A stretch of DNA of 64,000 nucleotides from Effrenium voratum (lineage: Eukaryota; Sar; Dinophyceae; Suessiales; Symbiodiniaceae). Of the stretch, positions 10,501 to 25,500 are shown one piece after another. Numbering within the stretch: the stretch's first letter is position 1; each line of letters opens with the position of its first letter. Where the stretch lies: contig CAUJNA010000852.1 in NCBI GenBank assembly GCA_963377175.1, positions 75,001-139,000 of the forward strand, written 5' to 3'. The position numbers and the translations under genes are program-made. Below the pieces are notes generated by a model, which saw only the letters and a list, made by a program, of their open reading frames with translations, was not told where the DNA came from and ran no database searches.

Positions 10501-13500
10501 TGGTCCCTCAAAGTCGTGGGAACAGGAAGCCTAAGGCAAAGAAACACACAGACTCACCACGAACACAGTTTCAGGGTCTTTCTTCTCGGTTGCTTTCTGC
10601 TCCCCTGCAAAAAGTGAATAACTTTTAGTGGTTTGGCTCGAGGATCTTTCATGAGGGCAAAGGCTTGGGAGTTGGCGCCCTTTTTCGTGGCTTTCGAGGC
10701 AAAAGGACCGATTTGGGGCGGGGGGTGGGGCTTCTTTGAATACCCCCCAGTTGGGAGGCGTGTCTTACCCTGATTTGGTGCTGGGAGAATGAACAGGAAA
10801 ACCGTTGGCCCAAAATGGGGGGTCCAAACCTAAAGAACCAAAAAGACAAGCCACCCCATGGTATGTCTCAAAATTGACGATAGGTCGACAGGTTGGCTTC
10901 CTGTCAGTTTCCCTTCCGGGAAACATGTGGAAGTAAACATGAACACCACAAAGGCGTATCACCTCAACTCCACAAGAGACACATTCAATTTGTGCCATGA
11001 GTCAAGAACCCAGTTGTATAAAGTCCCTGCGTTGATAGCCCTGCCAAGCCCAAGAAAAGGAGGTTGTTGACCAGGGCAAACTCCAGGTGAGATTTCTTGC
11101 AGTGTCCCTGTAAAAGCCAAAAAGACAGACACACCCAGTTGATGCTGGGGCTTCTCCCCAAAAAGCCGGATGGAAAGTGGAGACGATTTATTGACCCTTG
11201 ACCAGTTGCCAATCAAAAACGATTGGCCCAAAGGCTTACAGAGCCGTCCTTGGCCTCAAAATTCGCAGCTCAATCAGACTCATGCACACAAAGCACGAGC
11301 CATGTTTGACGTATGCAAGCCCTGGCTACTAGGTGTCCTGTGCAGAAGAAACAAGGTGGCACTGCTAAATGATTAGAGCACAACCAACACCAGTGCTTTC
11401 TATGTTTCAATCTGACCAAATAGGACCCTTACAGCTGGGCGATTGCAGATGGCTCCATTTCCCCATGCCGGTTTCATCATGCCCTTTACCCGCTCAATGG
11501 GAAGAGTCCGATTACCTAAAAACTCAAACTACCAACTTAAAACTGGGGTATTGCCACACAATTCTGGGCGACTTCTCATTTTTAAGTTGGTCGTTTGAGG
11601 GTCCAGGTACCTTCACCGATGGAGATTGCCCGCCATCCCCCCCCCGCACTGAGGCATGGTCAGAGACATGAGATCCGGCTTCGCCGAGAGCCTCGACCTG
11701 TCTTCTGACGACTGCTTTCGGTGGGTGGGGTGGTGGGTGGATGGGGGTGGGTGCGGTGCTGGGGGTGGATGGGGGTGGGTGCGGGTGAGGGTGGTGAGGG
11801 ATGGCGGGGGATGTGAGAGGGTTCGGGGGGTGTGGGGATTGTGAGAGAAAGAGTGGCCAGTGCACCCCGATCTTGTGATTCATCTGGTAAGTTGTTGTCC
11901 CCAAGTCCTGCGAAAGCCGTCCAAGCTTCAAGATCTTCAAGCCACAAGGCCAGGACAGAAGGCCAGGAGAGGGTTGACCTGCGGTTTTCTGGAAAAGCCA
12001 AAACGACTGCAGGAAGAACACCAGCCAACCGCCAACCACATGAGGCCCCTGGAAAAGCCAAAACGACTGGAAGATCCCTATATTTCCCCTTTAAACATCA
12101 CCCCCACCAAGGGACACTCACCTTTCATGGGCCCAGAAGGTGATGTTTAAAACCACCAAAAAGAGAAAATATAGGGAACCCTGAAAAGGGCCTCAATGGC
12201 TCTCGCTTGCTCAGGCGCTGGCGAGTTGGAGTTCACGGAGGAGACCTTGGGCCAATGTTGTTCACGAATCTTGGAACCTCAAGGTCAATGAGGTCCAAAG
12301 CCTTATGCAGGTGACCTGCAATGGAGGGTCCCATGATGCTTCTGGTGGTTTATTGGCATAAGCCTCTGCGATTATTGTCACAGAAACTCACAGAAGAATC
12401 GGGGCTTTCCACAGCCATGGTACCTCCGGCAAACTGAAGTCATGGAAAGACTGTGTCAAAAACATCCGGCGCCAAACAAGTTCCGTGACGTGTCAAGCAA
12501 ACTTATAAGGCAGATGCTCTAACAGTGGTTGATCGCTACCTTTTTTCTAGCATCGAAATTTGGTTGCCGTGAGGGATTAAGCTTCAGGTTGGGTGCCAAA
12601 AGGGAGAGTCTCGGTGCGAGTCCCGTTGATCTCTGCTGTCTCCTTGCCAGTTCAGCTCCGGTCTCCGAAGTAACCCCTTTGAAAAAACCAGCGGGAGTCT
12701 TGAAACGGACGCAAGACGGACACCCAAAGTCTTGAAGAAACCAAGGTCCTGTCACTTTGGAAACAGCACTGGTACACTCCCACCAATTCACATGGAACCT
12801 GACTTTTGCGGGGGGGGTTCTGACTTGCACCATTTTCCTTTTCAAGGGACCCCCGTCAGGTTATTTGAAAACCAGGGAAATTTGAAACGGACACACTGAA
12901 GACGGACCCCAAAGTCTGGGCAAAAAGCTTTCGTGCAGTCCCTCATGTCAGGATTGGACTACACCCATGGGTAAACTATCACGTCCCCAATACAACCAGA
13001 ACTCCGATCTCCCTCTTTGGCAAATTTGGATACCCGCAGCTGCTTATTTGGGTGGTCGGCCAAGCAAGCAAGTAGTGGGTAACCTGGGCTTTAACCCACA
13101 AAGTTCCCCTAGGTCGGGGTAACCTTGTTTCTAGCGAACCACTTCCTGCCCAAACATCCAAGTAATGTTGACCCAATATTTTCATCAACCCCAGTCAATT
13201 AGCGGGGTGTTCCCCTGCAAAAGTGGTCTGAGTCCCCGCATTTCACCCAGAAACGGACACCCCCCTACTAACAAACTGGTTGGTTGATGGCAATATGGAA
13301 TTCAACACTACCTACTGCAGTGGCAAATTCCACGAAACCCCTCAAAATACAAACCCCCAACAAAAAAAACACATTTGCTTGCAACGGAAAGCAATTTCAG
13401 GAGAACCACCCCAGACCTTCGCTCCCCTTACCCGACGACACCTCCGCGCCGCGTTCGCCCGAGTCCAGGCTCGAGTCCCCGACGGAGTCCTTGCTGGCGC

Positions 13501-16500
13501 TGCCGCGCCGCGAGGCGGTGAGACGGGGGTCCACCTTCTTCGGCCTCGCACCGACGGTTTCCCCCGAGCGGAGACGCCGTCGAAAAAAGCTGTTCAAGCG
13601 CGCGCGAAATGGAGCTGGGCTGCCCGTTTGCTGGGATCCCCCGCGAAAAGTTCGACGAAGCTTTGGTGGGTGAAACTCGGAAACTGGCTCAAAACACTGA
13701 AAGGCCAAAAAGCTAAGGGACCGGATGGCTGGCTTCGCCACCAAGGGAAGAGGAACAAACTGCGGGGTGGAGATCTTCAGCTTTTCGGGAAAGGGGTTGC
13801 AGGTGTTTGGGGAGAAAAGGAGATGTGGGCGGATGAATCTTCCGTAAAATGTGTGGGGGGCTGATCTTAAATTTTCCGCTCCCAGTGTTGATTGTGAGTA
13901 ATTCTTCCCATGGGTTCAGGCAGGCCATGCTAAACAATGCTTGGGTTCACAGAGGTCATCATTGTTTACCTGAGGATTGTCATCATCCAAATTGGGTCAA
14001 CCATTTAAGTGGTGGTTGAACCCTAGGGCTAAAGAGTCATGACCCCTCCAATGCACACCCCTCTAATGGGCCCTCCGACGGAGAGCCCCGATCAAATCCG
14101 CAGCCGCGCTTGAAAACAACCAGTCTTGAGGGCCCAAAACCAATCGAGACCATAAGGGTGGACCCTCAAAATATCCTGAGAATTGGGTATGGGGCCTTAA
14201 AATGATGATATACCCCGTGTTAAAGGACAGTTTCAGGGTCCAGTAAGCATCTTTGGGTGTGTCTTTCTTTGGGGGAACCCATCTTGGCTTCCCTTTAAAA
14301 CCACAAAAATGGATGCCCTCAAAAAAGACACACCAACTGCCAATGGTGATCGGTCCCTTTTACAGGGCAACATAAAACATTATAAGCAAATATGAAAGAT
14401 CGACCGATCGGTGGTTTGGGTTCTTTGTGTCCCTTTGAAACCATCCAAAAAGGGGTCCATTTTGAGAAATCTCATGGGATACCACAAAAAATCCCTTCCC
14501 TTAAACCCAAGCTGAAAAAGGTGCCCCGCTTCTGGTGAGAAAGGGTTCCCCGGTTCCCCGCCCAAAAAATAAGAGGAGGTTCATGCCCACTTCTGTGATA
14601 CCAGGGAGGCTCCCGGTCGAGTGAAAACGTGTCATTGCGAGGGCCTTCTGCTGGTATCACAGAAGTGGGCAATTCCCACAACCCTGTTCATACTGAACCA
14701 GGAACGAGATGCAAAAAGACGCACTTACAAACTAAATTACCTACCAACTGGTGGATGCTGTCCATCCAAAGCATGCGCCATCAACAAAACATGTTCATAA
14801 ACTTGTTATATACTTGCTTCCCCAGGCGGCATGTGAGGGAAATTTGTTCCAAGTTGACACAAAATGAGCATTGCTCTAGGGCTTGATTCCCCATTATTTT
14901 CAACCATAATTCTTTTCAAAACCGGCCGTTCAACGGGCCCAAGAAAGACCCTCCCAGCTTCTCCACATGGGGTTCTGACAGGCCCGGCCCGAAGGGCAGG
15001 TGAATTGGTAGGCCGGTAATTTGCAGCAAAATGGCAAATGAAACCCATGGCTTCATAGCGGTTCTTGGATGCATACTTTCAGCCTACCTGCCCCCAGCAC
15101 CTCCTCTGGACGAGGCGCAAAGGAGAACAAACACCACTCGGAAGGGGTCAGCAGTTTTGACAAACCAAATGTGAATGTGGGGCGTTCCAAGGAGGATCCA
15201 AACCCTTCGCTCCGAAAAACAAATAAATGCAAATGCCTTTTGCCTCTTCTTTTACGCCGCATCGACCAAAAAGACCCTTCCGAGTTTAGGATGCCCTCAT
15301 GCGTCAGGAGTTGGACGCCTTCAGGAAATGGTGGCTTGAGGAAGCCAAAGTGGAACTGCATTGACACCGCGAGTCGCGCCGATTGACACAGCTCTAAACA
15401 GCCTGCACAACTTACATCTGAGTAAAAAGAGGCCGGCGATCAAAAAAATATTTCCAAAAAAGAACACGGTCACAGTGAACAAACCCGGAGCCAAAGTTCG
15501 GTATTTCCCCAAACCTGTGACTAGCGGCCTCAGGTCGACAGCAGTGGCGACAGGATGCAGAGATTTAGGGATTGTCAACTTGTCTGGCTTTGCTTCACTT
15601 GCTTCGGTTCAAAGGATCCAAAGCTGTTGAACTTTGGTTGCGATGCCCTTTTCTTGCTGGTGCTCAGCAGGGAATGAGAAATGGAATGACCCTTACAAAC
15701 CATCCAACTGGTGGTTTCCTTCAAGGGGACCGCCAGGTTCATTCCATCATTCCCTGCCTGTCGCACCAGCAAGTTTTGCTTATGTTCGACACTCTCCAAC
15801 TCACGTCTGCGTCAAAAAGTCGAAGATATGCATGGACCCCCCCAATCCCTGTCGTTGGCCTTTGAGACATTTGACCCACTTTCACTCACACGTAGTGTCT
15901 GCACATTTCACAATACAAGGACTTCCCAAGTAAAATTAGGAATCCTCTAAATTTTGGGGATTCCTTACATGTCACTCACCCACTTCCACTCTCCCAAACC
16001 TGACACAAGGAATTGGCAACTAAAGGATCCATGCATGGCTTGAGCTCGGTTTACATCAGGGCAATCGGCGAGCGAGCAGGGTTTCCCGAAGAAGGCAGAG
16101 GCACATGTTCAGCTTGCCTCTACTTGCTTCGGATCGGTGGTTTGGTGAGAGGCTGAGCCCGTTTCCCCGCAAGAATGAGGGGTGAAAAAAAAAAAAAAAC
16201 GAATCCAAACCACCAATCAAAGCCACCAATTGGCGGTCGCCTGAAAAATCGGTCCCCAAATTGGTTGCCCTGGTAAATGGACAAGGAGACACAATCTTGT
16301 GAAACCCCGGCTCGCAAGAAAAAAAAACATGAGCCACACCCAATTGGATTTTGGCTTACCTTATGTTGGTCTCCCTTAAATCACCCCACACCCACCCACC
16401 CCCTCCGCCCCCCCCCCCAAAAAAAGAAAAAGGAAGAAGAAACTCCCGGCAAAGAACAAAAATGAAACCAACCCCCGCCTGGAGTTTTTCAAGCTGAACA

Positions 16501-19500
16501 AATATCCTCGTCTTTCCCTCGTTTTTGACCACGAAAGTCGAGCCGACTGAGGTGCAGGGCTTCTCCTCTTCCACCTGCAGCAGCTCATTGATCGTGCTCT
16601 CTCCCACATATTTCAGGGACTTTGGTGTGTGGTTATAACTATCACGACTAGAACTCGGTTGCGAAATCTGCGAAGCCCTGCTAAAAGTGAAAATAACTTT
16701 TGGTGGTTTAAGTCGGAAAGCCCATTCGTTGGCAAAAAGTTACGTAAGTCCTAACATCCGTTGGTAACATGCGACAAAGAGGTGGCTACAACTATCGTGA
16801 CTCTAAGGTTGTTGTTGTTTCCTTGTTTAAAACAACGGCCCAATGTTCTGTTACTGTTATCTTTTTCAAGAACAATGCAAATACAATATTCATCACATCT
16901 CCAAGATGGTTTCCACCCAGGGGAACAAGATAACCAAAGATAGGTAACAAAGGGCTACCATTATAACACCAAAATAAGATGGTGTCCACCAAAATTTATT
17001 CCAAAGGAAATTATATGGGTAACAAACAACAACTGTATCAAGGTATCGTGGCTGCATGTCAAACACCTCTGGTGTTTGGGGATCCATCTTGGTTGAAATG
17101 CGGCGCCGCTGAGGGAACCTGTGCCAATGATCCCAAGCCTCCGTTCGACATGGAAAGTTGAACCAACCTTCCAAGGGATCCATGTAGGTGGCTCGTTCTT
17201 TGTTTGGGGATCCCCCCCTCCTCCCCCCAAAAGAAAGTCCACCCAAAAAAGAGGGGTTCCCTCAGAAGACCCGTATAGGTTCTAGGTACCTTGAGAATGC
17301 AAAATGTGGAGTTCACCTCTGCTTCCTTCCTTTCAACCTGCTTCTTCTAAGCTCAGCTGCTCTTGTACCAGGCTGCTGTCTCCACCGTATTGTGGATGAC
17401 CCCAGCTCACAACAGCGCCAGATTGAAGCATGGCAGCAAAAGCAGCCTCAGTTGCTTGGATGTGCTGCACGTTCCTGAGCTTCTCCTGCACTTGGCTACT
17501 GTCTCCGCCACAGTCTGGATCACCCCAGGTCACAACAGCCCCAGATTCAAGAATGGCAGCAAAAGCGGAGTCAGCTGCTTGGATGTGCTGCACGTTCCTG
17601 AGCTGTCCCTGCACCTGGCTGCTGTCTCCGCCATATTCTGGGTCGCCCCAGGTGACAACAGCCCCAGATTCAAGAATGGCAGCAAAAGCACGGGCAGTTG
17701 CTTGGATGTGCTGGACGTTCCTCAGCTGCTCTTGCACCTTTCCGCTGTCTCCACCGAATTCTGGGTCACCCCAGGCCACAACAGCCCCAGATTCAAGAAT
17801 GGCAGCAAAAGCACAGGCAGTTGCTTGGATGTGCTGGACGTTCCTCAACTCTTCTTGCACCTCGCTGCTGTCTCCGCCATATTTTGGGCCGCCCCAGGTG
17901 ACAACATCCCCAGACTCAAGGATGGCAGCGAACGCACCCTCCGTTGCTTGAACAACCCGGACGCTCCTCAGCACCCGACCGCTGTCTCCGCCATATTCTG
18001 GGTCGCCCCATGTGACAACAGCCCCAGATTCAAGAATGGCAGCAAAAGCAACCTTAGTGGCTTGGATGTGCTGGACGTTCCTCAGCTGCTCTTGCACCTG
18101 GCTGCTGTCTCCGCCCAAGTCTGCACGACCCCAGGTCACAACCGCCCCAGATTCAAGAATGGCAGCAAAAGCACGTGCTGTTGCTTGGATGTGCTGGACG
18201 TTCCTCAGCTGCTCTTGCACCTGGCGGCTGTCTCCACCGCTTTCTGGGTCACCCCAGGTCACGACAGCCGCAGACTCAAGGATTGCGGCGAAAGCCTCGT
18301 AAACAGAGTCAATTGCTTTGACGTGCTGGACTTTCCTCAGCCGGTCTTTCACCTGGCTGCAGTCTCCGCCATTTGCACGACCCCAGGTCACAACATCCCC
18401 AGATTCAGCAGGTTCAATAACGGCAGCAAATGCACCACCAACAGTTGCTTGGATGTGCTGGGCGTTGCTAAGCTGCTCTTTCACGTGGTTGCTGTCTCTG
18501 CCATATTCTGGATCACCCCAGATCACAACGCGACCCCCGTGGCCAAACAAAGCAAATGCCTTTGGAGTTGCCGTTAGTTTGCCAAGCTGCACAACCGCAG
18601 CCACCATGTCCCCATCTCGCAAGCCTGCCTCGCTCAGCGTGGCTGTCAAATCGAGCTGCTGGCCGTTTGCGGTAAGCTTCAAGCGGCGCTGGAAATGCTG
18701 CTGTGCTGCAGCCTTCAGCTCGCTGATGGTGCTCGCCGGAGAGACTGCTATGCAGCAGCCATCTCCACTGGGCAAGTGCACATCCACCTTCATTGCACAA
18801 GGTTCAGTTGTTGTTTCTTCAAGTTGTCAAACATGAGCCTACATGCAAACATGTGAATGTGCGGTCCCTTTTTTCGTCCGAGCCATGAACCATCCCTACC
18901 AGCTGCAGCCAGAGCATTTCTCAGGATGTCGGATCGTGGCCTTCTTGAGTCGTACCCTGCGCAAAAGTTTACATACAGTTTGTTGGGATTGCTCCCCATC
19001 CTCCGGGGTTGTGGCTTTAGCAATGTTTTAACAGGTCCCGGGACCGCCCGGTGGCATGTTTTCGGTAGCATTTACGAAGAGATCCGGGGCTGGCAAGAGA
19101 GAAACTCTGAGGGACCAAACTCAAGGATCTGAGTTTGAGAGGATACAGCCACCCTCCCACCAACTCACATGGAACCTGACAAGGGGGTCCTGGTTTGGAC
19201 CATTCTCCTGTTGAAGGGACCCCCTGCCAGGCACTGCCAGGTTTCATGTTGATTGGTGGGAGGGTTATTTTTTTACCTGTAGGATGCCAAACTAAAACTC
19301 GGTTGCTTTCTGCTCTCCTGCTAAAAGGGTATGGAAAACCCATTTGGCAAAAAGGTGTTCAGTCCTAACATCCCTTGGCAAAATGCAACAAACAAAAAGA
19401 GGTCTCCAGCTCCTGGGACAGGCCAACGATATTCTTTTTGCATCGATGAAAAAGGCCCCCCACAATCTCGCGAAACCCCGTAGATAGACTGGTACTCCGC

Positions 19501-22500
19501 GTAAGGGGATGTATGGTTGCGGCATTTCTCCACACATGTTGAAATCGCGTACATCTGTAAACATGTATATGAAACCACAACAACCCAACCACAGGACCAC
19601 AACCACGGGGGGGGGGGGGGAACTTGTCTGACCCATGACCATTGGGGGGGGGGACTGGCAACGCTGTACCATATATATACTTCTGAGGGTGACGTCCCTT
19701 TCAAGTTTGTTATTAGGGACACCAGGATCACAATTCAGCGGACCCGTCGACTAGTCGACTAGGAATCGGTCCCCGAAAATGCCAGGGGGTCCGTTTGGTC
19801 TCCAACTGAAAAAAGGAAGTTCAGAATCAATCTTGAGGAAGAAAAAAAAGGTACCCTTATTAAAATGGGTGGGTGCCTTGTGATTTCCTTTCAAATACCA
19901 ACCCAAAACAGGTCCAAAGTCCAGTTTGAGGAAAATGCTTTGTTGAGATGGTTTATTTACTTTTGGCTTCCAACTGAAAAGTCCATATTTCAAGGAAAAA
20001 TGCGTCATCAAGATGGTTGGTGTCCTTTTTACCAACCAAAAGAAACATGTCCTATAGCACAAATCATCGTTTCGAGAAAATCATGTTTCGAGAATATCCG
20101 CCCTACCTAACCAAAAGAACCATGTCCTACCTAAAGTCCATGCCATTTTTCGAGGAACCATATTCCTTCCAACCGACAAAAACTCGGTTGCTTTCCGCTC
20201 CCATGCCAAAAGTGAAATAACTGTTAGTGGTTCAAGTCGGAAAACCCATTTGGCAAAAAGTCTTAACGTCCTTACATCCCTTGGGCACAATGCGCCAAAG
20301 AAGACCTTTTGCGCCTGGAGGAAATCCTCCGGGCTGACGTGCAGCAAGGTCAAGCCGCTGATGGACGCAAAGGTGGCGATCAACGCCTCGCGAACCGTTG
20401 GGAGCGAGCCGATCCAGGGTACATATACCCCTTGTTAGATACCCCCTTGGGCATATGAACCCAAAAGGCCTGATGTTTTTGTTAACCCTCTTCCCAAAAG
20501 GGGTAGGCCCTTATAATCTTATAAAGCAGCTTGGAAACCAGGGAAGCCAAGAGGTATGAACAAGGGGTATGTACTTCTACCCTTACAGCCGGAGGTTTTG
20601 GCCTCCAAGGCCTATGAGTCGCCCAAGGTGTTTGCCCCTGGAACAAGTGCAGCTAGCGCTGAGGGAGCGAGCCCAAGGTTTGCCTCTGGAAGAAGTGCGG
20701 CCACAAGAATCCAGAATCAAGAAGTGGCCTAGACTTTGAGCAGGGGGGAATCTTGGGAATCTGTTGGTCGGTTTAAAGAAGGCGTCGGCATGGGAGGGGT
20801 CCGCAGAAGCGGTGGACTCTTGGAGGAATTGGTCGGAAAAATCGGCGCTCGAGGTTTCCTTTTTTTCTGTCTGCAGGGGATTCATCGACCATGGGGATTC
20901 ATCGACTTAACCTTCGGTATAACTCAACGCCTCTTGTCGCATTTTTCCCTTAAAAATCGCCTCTCCGGGCCCCCCAAGTGCTTAATCATTCTTTACTATA
21001 AAGGGCTTTTTAGGGGGCGGAGAGGCGATTTTTCCCTTTAAAATCACCTCTCCGGGCCCCCTAAAAAGCCCTTTAGTAAAGCCTGATTAAGCACTTCCGG
21101 GGGGGGGGTACAAACATTATATCACATAAAATGTGTTTAATGCTTTTATTTGTTGTTGCAACTTTCTCATCGATTTTATGATATACGCTGATATACGCTT
21201 TGTCCCCTGCATCTCCGGCTCTTGGAAAAAAAGTACCCCCCCCCCCCACAAGTGCTTAATCGAGCTGCATATGTCACGTGAAAACCTCCCAAAACCGAGG
21301 GACTTCAGGAGAACGGCAGGCATGAAGACCCTTTTAGGCCATGAAGACCCTTTTGCAGACCCTTGTAGGCCAGGCAGACTCGGGTTGTCTGCCAATCTGC
21401 CCTTCTAGGGGCGGTCCCAAAGGTTGACCCTGTGAATGGCAAACAGCATGTAGCGAAAACAGAATTATGCGCTGTTTCTTCCCGGCTCTGGTGGGTAACG
21501 TCTTCCCCGTAAAGAACATGGAACCACAAATCAAGTTCAAAGACTCACGCCCCCCATTCCTGGCAATATGCTTCTATGACATGCAAAGATACTCCCTCTT
21601 GTGATTGCCCCATTCCAGGATATATATCCTGACAAAACCGTGCTATGCCGGACTGGTTTAGGTCAGACCATCTGCCAAACCCAACCCGATACCCACCAGT
21701 CGCTGTGGTCCGTTCGCTTAAAAAGAGATCCGGATCGGCGTCGTAAGTGGTGAAAGACCCTGCTTACAGCCCACACTTAGGATACCCTTCCGCGAAGAGA
21801 AAAAGACAACTAAAAATAACATGGAACCTGACGTAAGAGGAGGGGTCCTGGTTTGGATTCTCCTTTTGAAGGGACCGGGTCCCTGCCCGGTTCCATGTAA
21901 TTATATGCCAACCACCTAGGTCCCCAGATTTGAGAAGTTAGAATAAGTTGGTACCAACTTTTTCTGTAGCCTACAGTAGGGTTGAACCCTCCCAACCAAA
22001 AAAGAAACGGTGAGAAAGTTGGCACCCGATCCTGGGGGACCTAGACAACCTCCGCTCGCTCTGCCTCCTCAAGAAGCCCTGAAAGACTTTTTGCTGAGCG
22101 TGTGTATGGTACTCCCCTTGGCCTGCAGTGGATGACAGGAAATATGCCCGCAGCACATGTGGTTCGCCCACCACTTTGCTGCACTTTCTGGTCTCTTTCC
22201 GGCCTTTGCCCATTTAGGGTGCAGGTTTAGGGCTCAACTACAAGTGCTGGCCGTAAATTTGCTACACGAATTCTACAAGAAATCGGTTCAACCTGAAGTA
22301 ACGGCTCCGAAAGTGCTGGATCTGCATCATTGCTCCGAATCGGTGACCGTAAATATGGGCATACGGGCTTGTTGCAAAATAGGTGACCTGGTTTCCGCAC
22401 CAACAAGGGTAACAACTTGAAAAATGACCCCCCCATACTTCGGTTGCTTTCTGCTCCCCTGCTAAACACTTTTTTTTGGTGGTTTAGTTGGCAAAAAGTT

Positions 22501-25500
22501 AAAGTCCTAACATCCAAGCAATATGCAACAAAGATTTGGTTGTGTCTTGTATGTGGGTACCCCTCTAATTTTGTTGGGTAACTTTAAAAAGGACAGCCCG
22601 AGACAAGTGTGGCTCAATGTTTTTTCTGAGCCAGGGACCACTGGATTGTATGTACTTGTCCATTTACCAGGGCACCCACTTGGGAAACTAGCAACCCGTA
22701 TTCGGTAGATGGGATGGGTGGTTTGGGGATTTGAAGCCCTGGTCCTTTCAAAAGTTCAAAGGGAAACCACTTCCTAGTCTCCAAGCCAATCCAAACTCCC
22801 ATTGACTCATTGAAAGAACCAGGGGTTCAAACCATCCCAAACCGCTTCCCAACCTCCAAACCAGGCTCCAAAACACCAAGTAGAGGGAAAAGCGGATTTT
22901 TTTTTGCGCCACACCCCTCTTGCCATAGGTGTCCTTTTTAGGGCAAATAGATGGGTTTCCCTGGTAGATGATGAACCACCAGGTCAACCAAGAATCGAAA
23001 CCCATCTACTTCTAAAAAAAGAGATGGTCCTGGTTTGCTGATTAAACCGCCAGGTCAACCAAGGTCATCTATTTCTCCACAAAAAAAAAACAAACAAACA
23101 AAACAACAAACAAAAAAACACCAAGTAAACCAGGAAATCCCCATCTATTTCAAAAAAACAAAAAGGACGCCCTCTTGCCGCATGCGACTCATGCGACTCT
23201 TGCCGATCCCTTCCCATGCCGATCGATCCGATCGATCCTGAGGCTCTGAAGGCTCTGAGGCTCGAGCCATCCAAGTCGGATCCCCCAAGGAGCAGCCGTG
23301 CACATCCGCCGTCCACAGATTCGCCTGCGGGTTCGTGGACTCGTGGAGCCGAAAAAAGCGGCCGACGTTGACGTTTGGGTTTGGGGAGCCCAAAAAAAGA
23401 ATCTCGAATTTTAGCGGTTCAGTGGAGTTGGAGATTTCAACACTTTAAGCCACAATCAGCAAAAAATGTGTCCAAGGTTTCCCAACAACAACCATGGTGG
23501 GACAAAGACGTGGCGCCTTCGGCCATTCGGTTGAGCATTGAGGTAGCTCCAAAAACAACTCCAAAGGGCCCAGGTCTTAAGGGAGTCTAGGCAAAACAAA
23601 AAACGCCCAAAAAAGGTTGAAAGGAAGCAAAGTGGTTGAGACTGGGTTTCCACCTGCCTTTGAAAGGAAAATCGGCTCCAAAGGCGAAAAGGAAGCAACC
23701 TCCAACCTTTGGTGAGCCCTTCCGAAACCGAATCCCAAGCAGGGACAACCGAAAGGAACCTGTAAGGCATTCACCAGCCCGATCTCACACTGCAAAGTGC
23801 AACCATGAAGCGATTGTTCCCATCCCCACACAAAGCTGGTTGCGAGAGGGTTGACCCTTACCTGACCCTTAAGTTAGTAGGTTAGAACCATGCGTTGTGA
23901 CTGAGGGAACTTAGCTATCCCTACCAAGTTGAACATCCAAGTAGGTCCGAGACCCCCAGCGGCCATGGGAAAAAAAGGGCGCCCTCGAACCGAAAGAGCA
24001 GCCTCCCAAAAAGGAAAAGGGTGGGAATCCAAGAGCTCGCACCCCACTCACTCCCCCCCCCCAAAAAACAACACATTTTTGCGACAGGATTCGCCCCCAC
24101 TTCACTGGAGGTCTAGGCTCGGAGTGGATTTCGGGGATGCGGCTCGCCCCGAACTCGCGCGCCTTGCGCAGGAGGTCCACTCCCGGGGCGTGGCAGGGCG
24201 ACCTGCAGGGACCGCTGCGCACCGCCGGGGCCTGTTGCGAGAGGATAGCGCCAGCGCCGCGAGTAGAAGGCAGAGAGCGAGAGAGCGAAAACGAGCCGGG
24301 AATTGGCTGACCTCCGGCGGATTTTAATTTGCAACCGAAAAGGAATTGCCATGCGGGAGCCGGATGTTTTACATCCGGTTTTCAAACGAAAGGGTCCAAG
24401 ACATGAGCTTCCCAGAGAAACTCGAACATGGTTTTCAACCGAAAAGGTGCAAACCATGAGGAGCAGATAGCGCGAGCCGGGTTTTACATCCGGGTTTCTA
24501 CCAAAAAGGTGCAAAACCATGAGGAGCTTCCCAGAAAGGACTCGAACAAGCCTTGCTGGGTCACAGCCATGATTTTAGTTGGAAGTTGGGCTGGTTGTTT
24601 GTTGATCTTCTGCTAGAAGCTTGACTTGTCGGTTGAATTTGGAAACCCGACCAGTAAGCCCTACGAAACTGAAAACCTAAGAAACCGGACGGCTGGGAAC
24701 CGCCAAGAGTATGAGGAGCTTCCCCAAAAAGCTCACAACATGCGCCAAGTGTCCTGCTGACAATTGTGAAAGGTCGTGTGTGTGTGTGCCTGGAATGTCC
24801 TGCAGCAAAGTGGAAATCCAACTGGTCAACCAAAACAAGCTGTTCTCTGGGTTTCCAGTGAGACGCAAATGCCAAGTTGGTAAAGATTCGCCAGCCTGAC
24901 TCGACGAGAGTCACTTTTGTCCGACAAAAGATAAAGATCCATTGGTGCTGAAAGCGAACCAAACGATATGGGCGGAACAATGTTCAATCGGGGCCCCTTT
25001 TGGCGGACATCATTTCGGGATTTATGTTCGCCATGTTCGATCGAGGGGGGCCTTTGTGAATTCACAGCCAAATGCATGGGCAAAACCCCTTTGCGAAAAA
25101 CCCAACGGAACAGTTACTCCTTTCCGGAGTGGATGGGCCAAACCAATGCAAACTCTTTGTGTACCACTAAAATTTGGTCTTTCCCAAAGGTTGAACGTGC
25201 AGGAACTCAGGGAGTGAGTCTATAAACTCACTGCTTGCCGATCAAATTACAAATTGGTTGCTCAATTTCACCAACCCTCCCGACTCCCCGTGCCAACCCT
25301 GCCCTCAGCCCCACACCCTGTCTCCAACCCTCCCCTGCGAATCTTACTCCCAACTGAAATCAAAATGCTTGATTCCTTCCATTCGCTTAAGCCCGCTGGA
25401 AAAACGGAACATATATGTCCAGTAGTGATGGACCCCCTTTAAAACCAACAAGGGAACATCATCACATATTCTGGTCAACGTTGAGTGACCAAAATGATTC

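Noticed and set aside
17363..18577. 404-codon plus-strand ORF and shorter ones opposite the RCC1-like gene
   Set aside because: They are shadows of the minus-strand tandem repeat; the minus frame has the domain pattern, an ATG and a stop.
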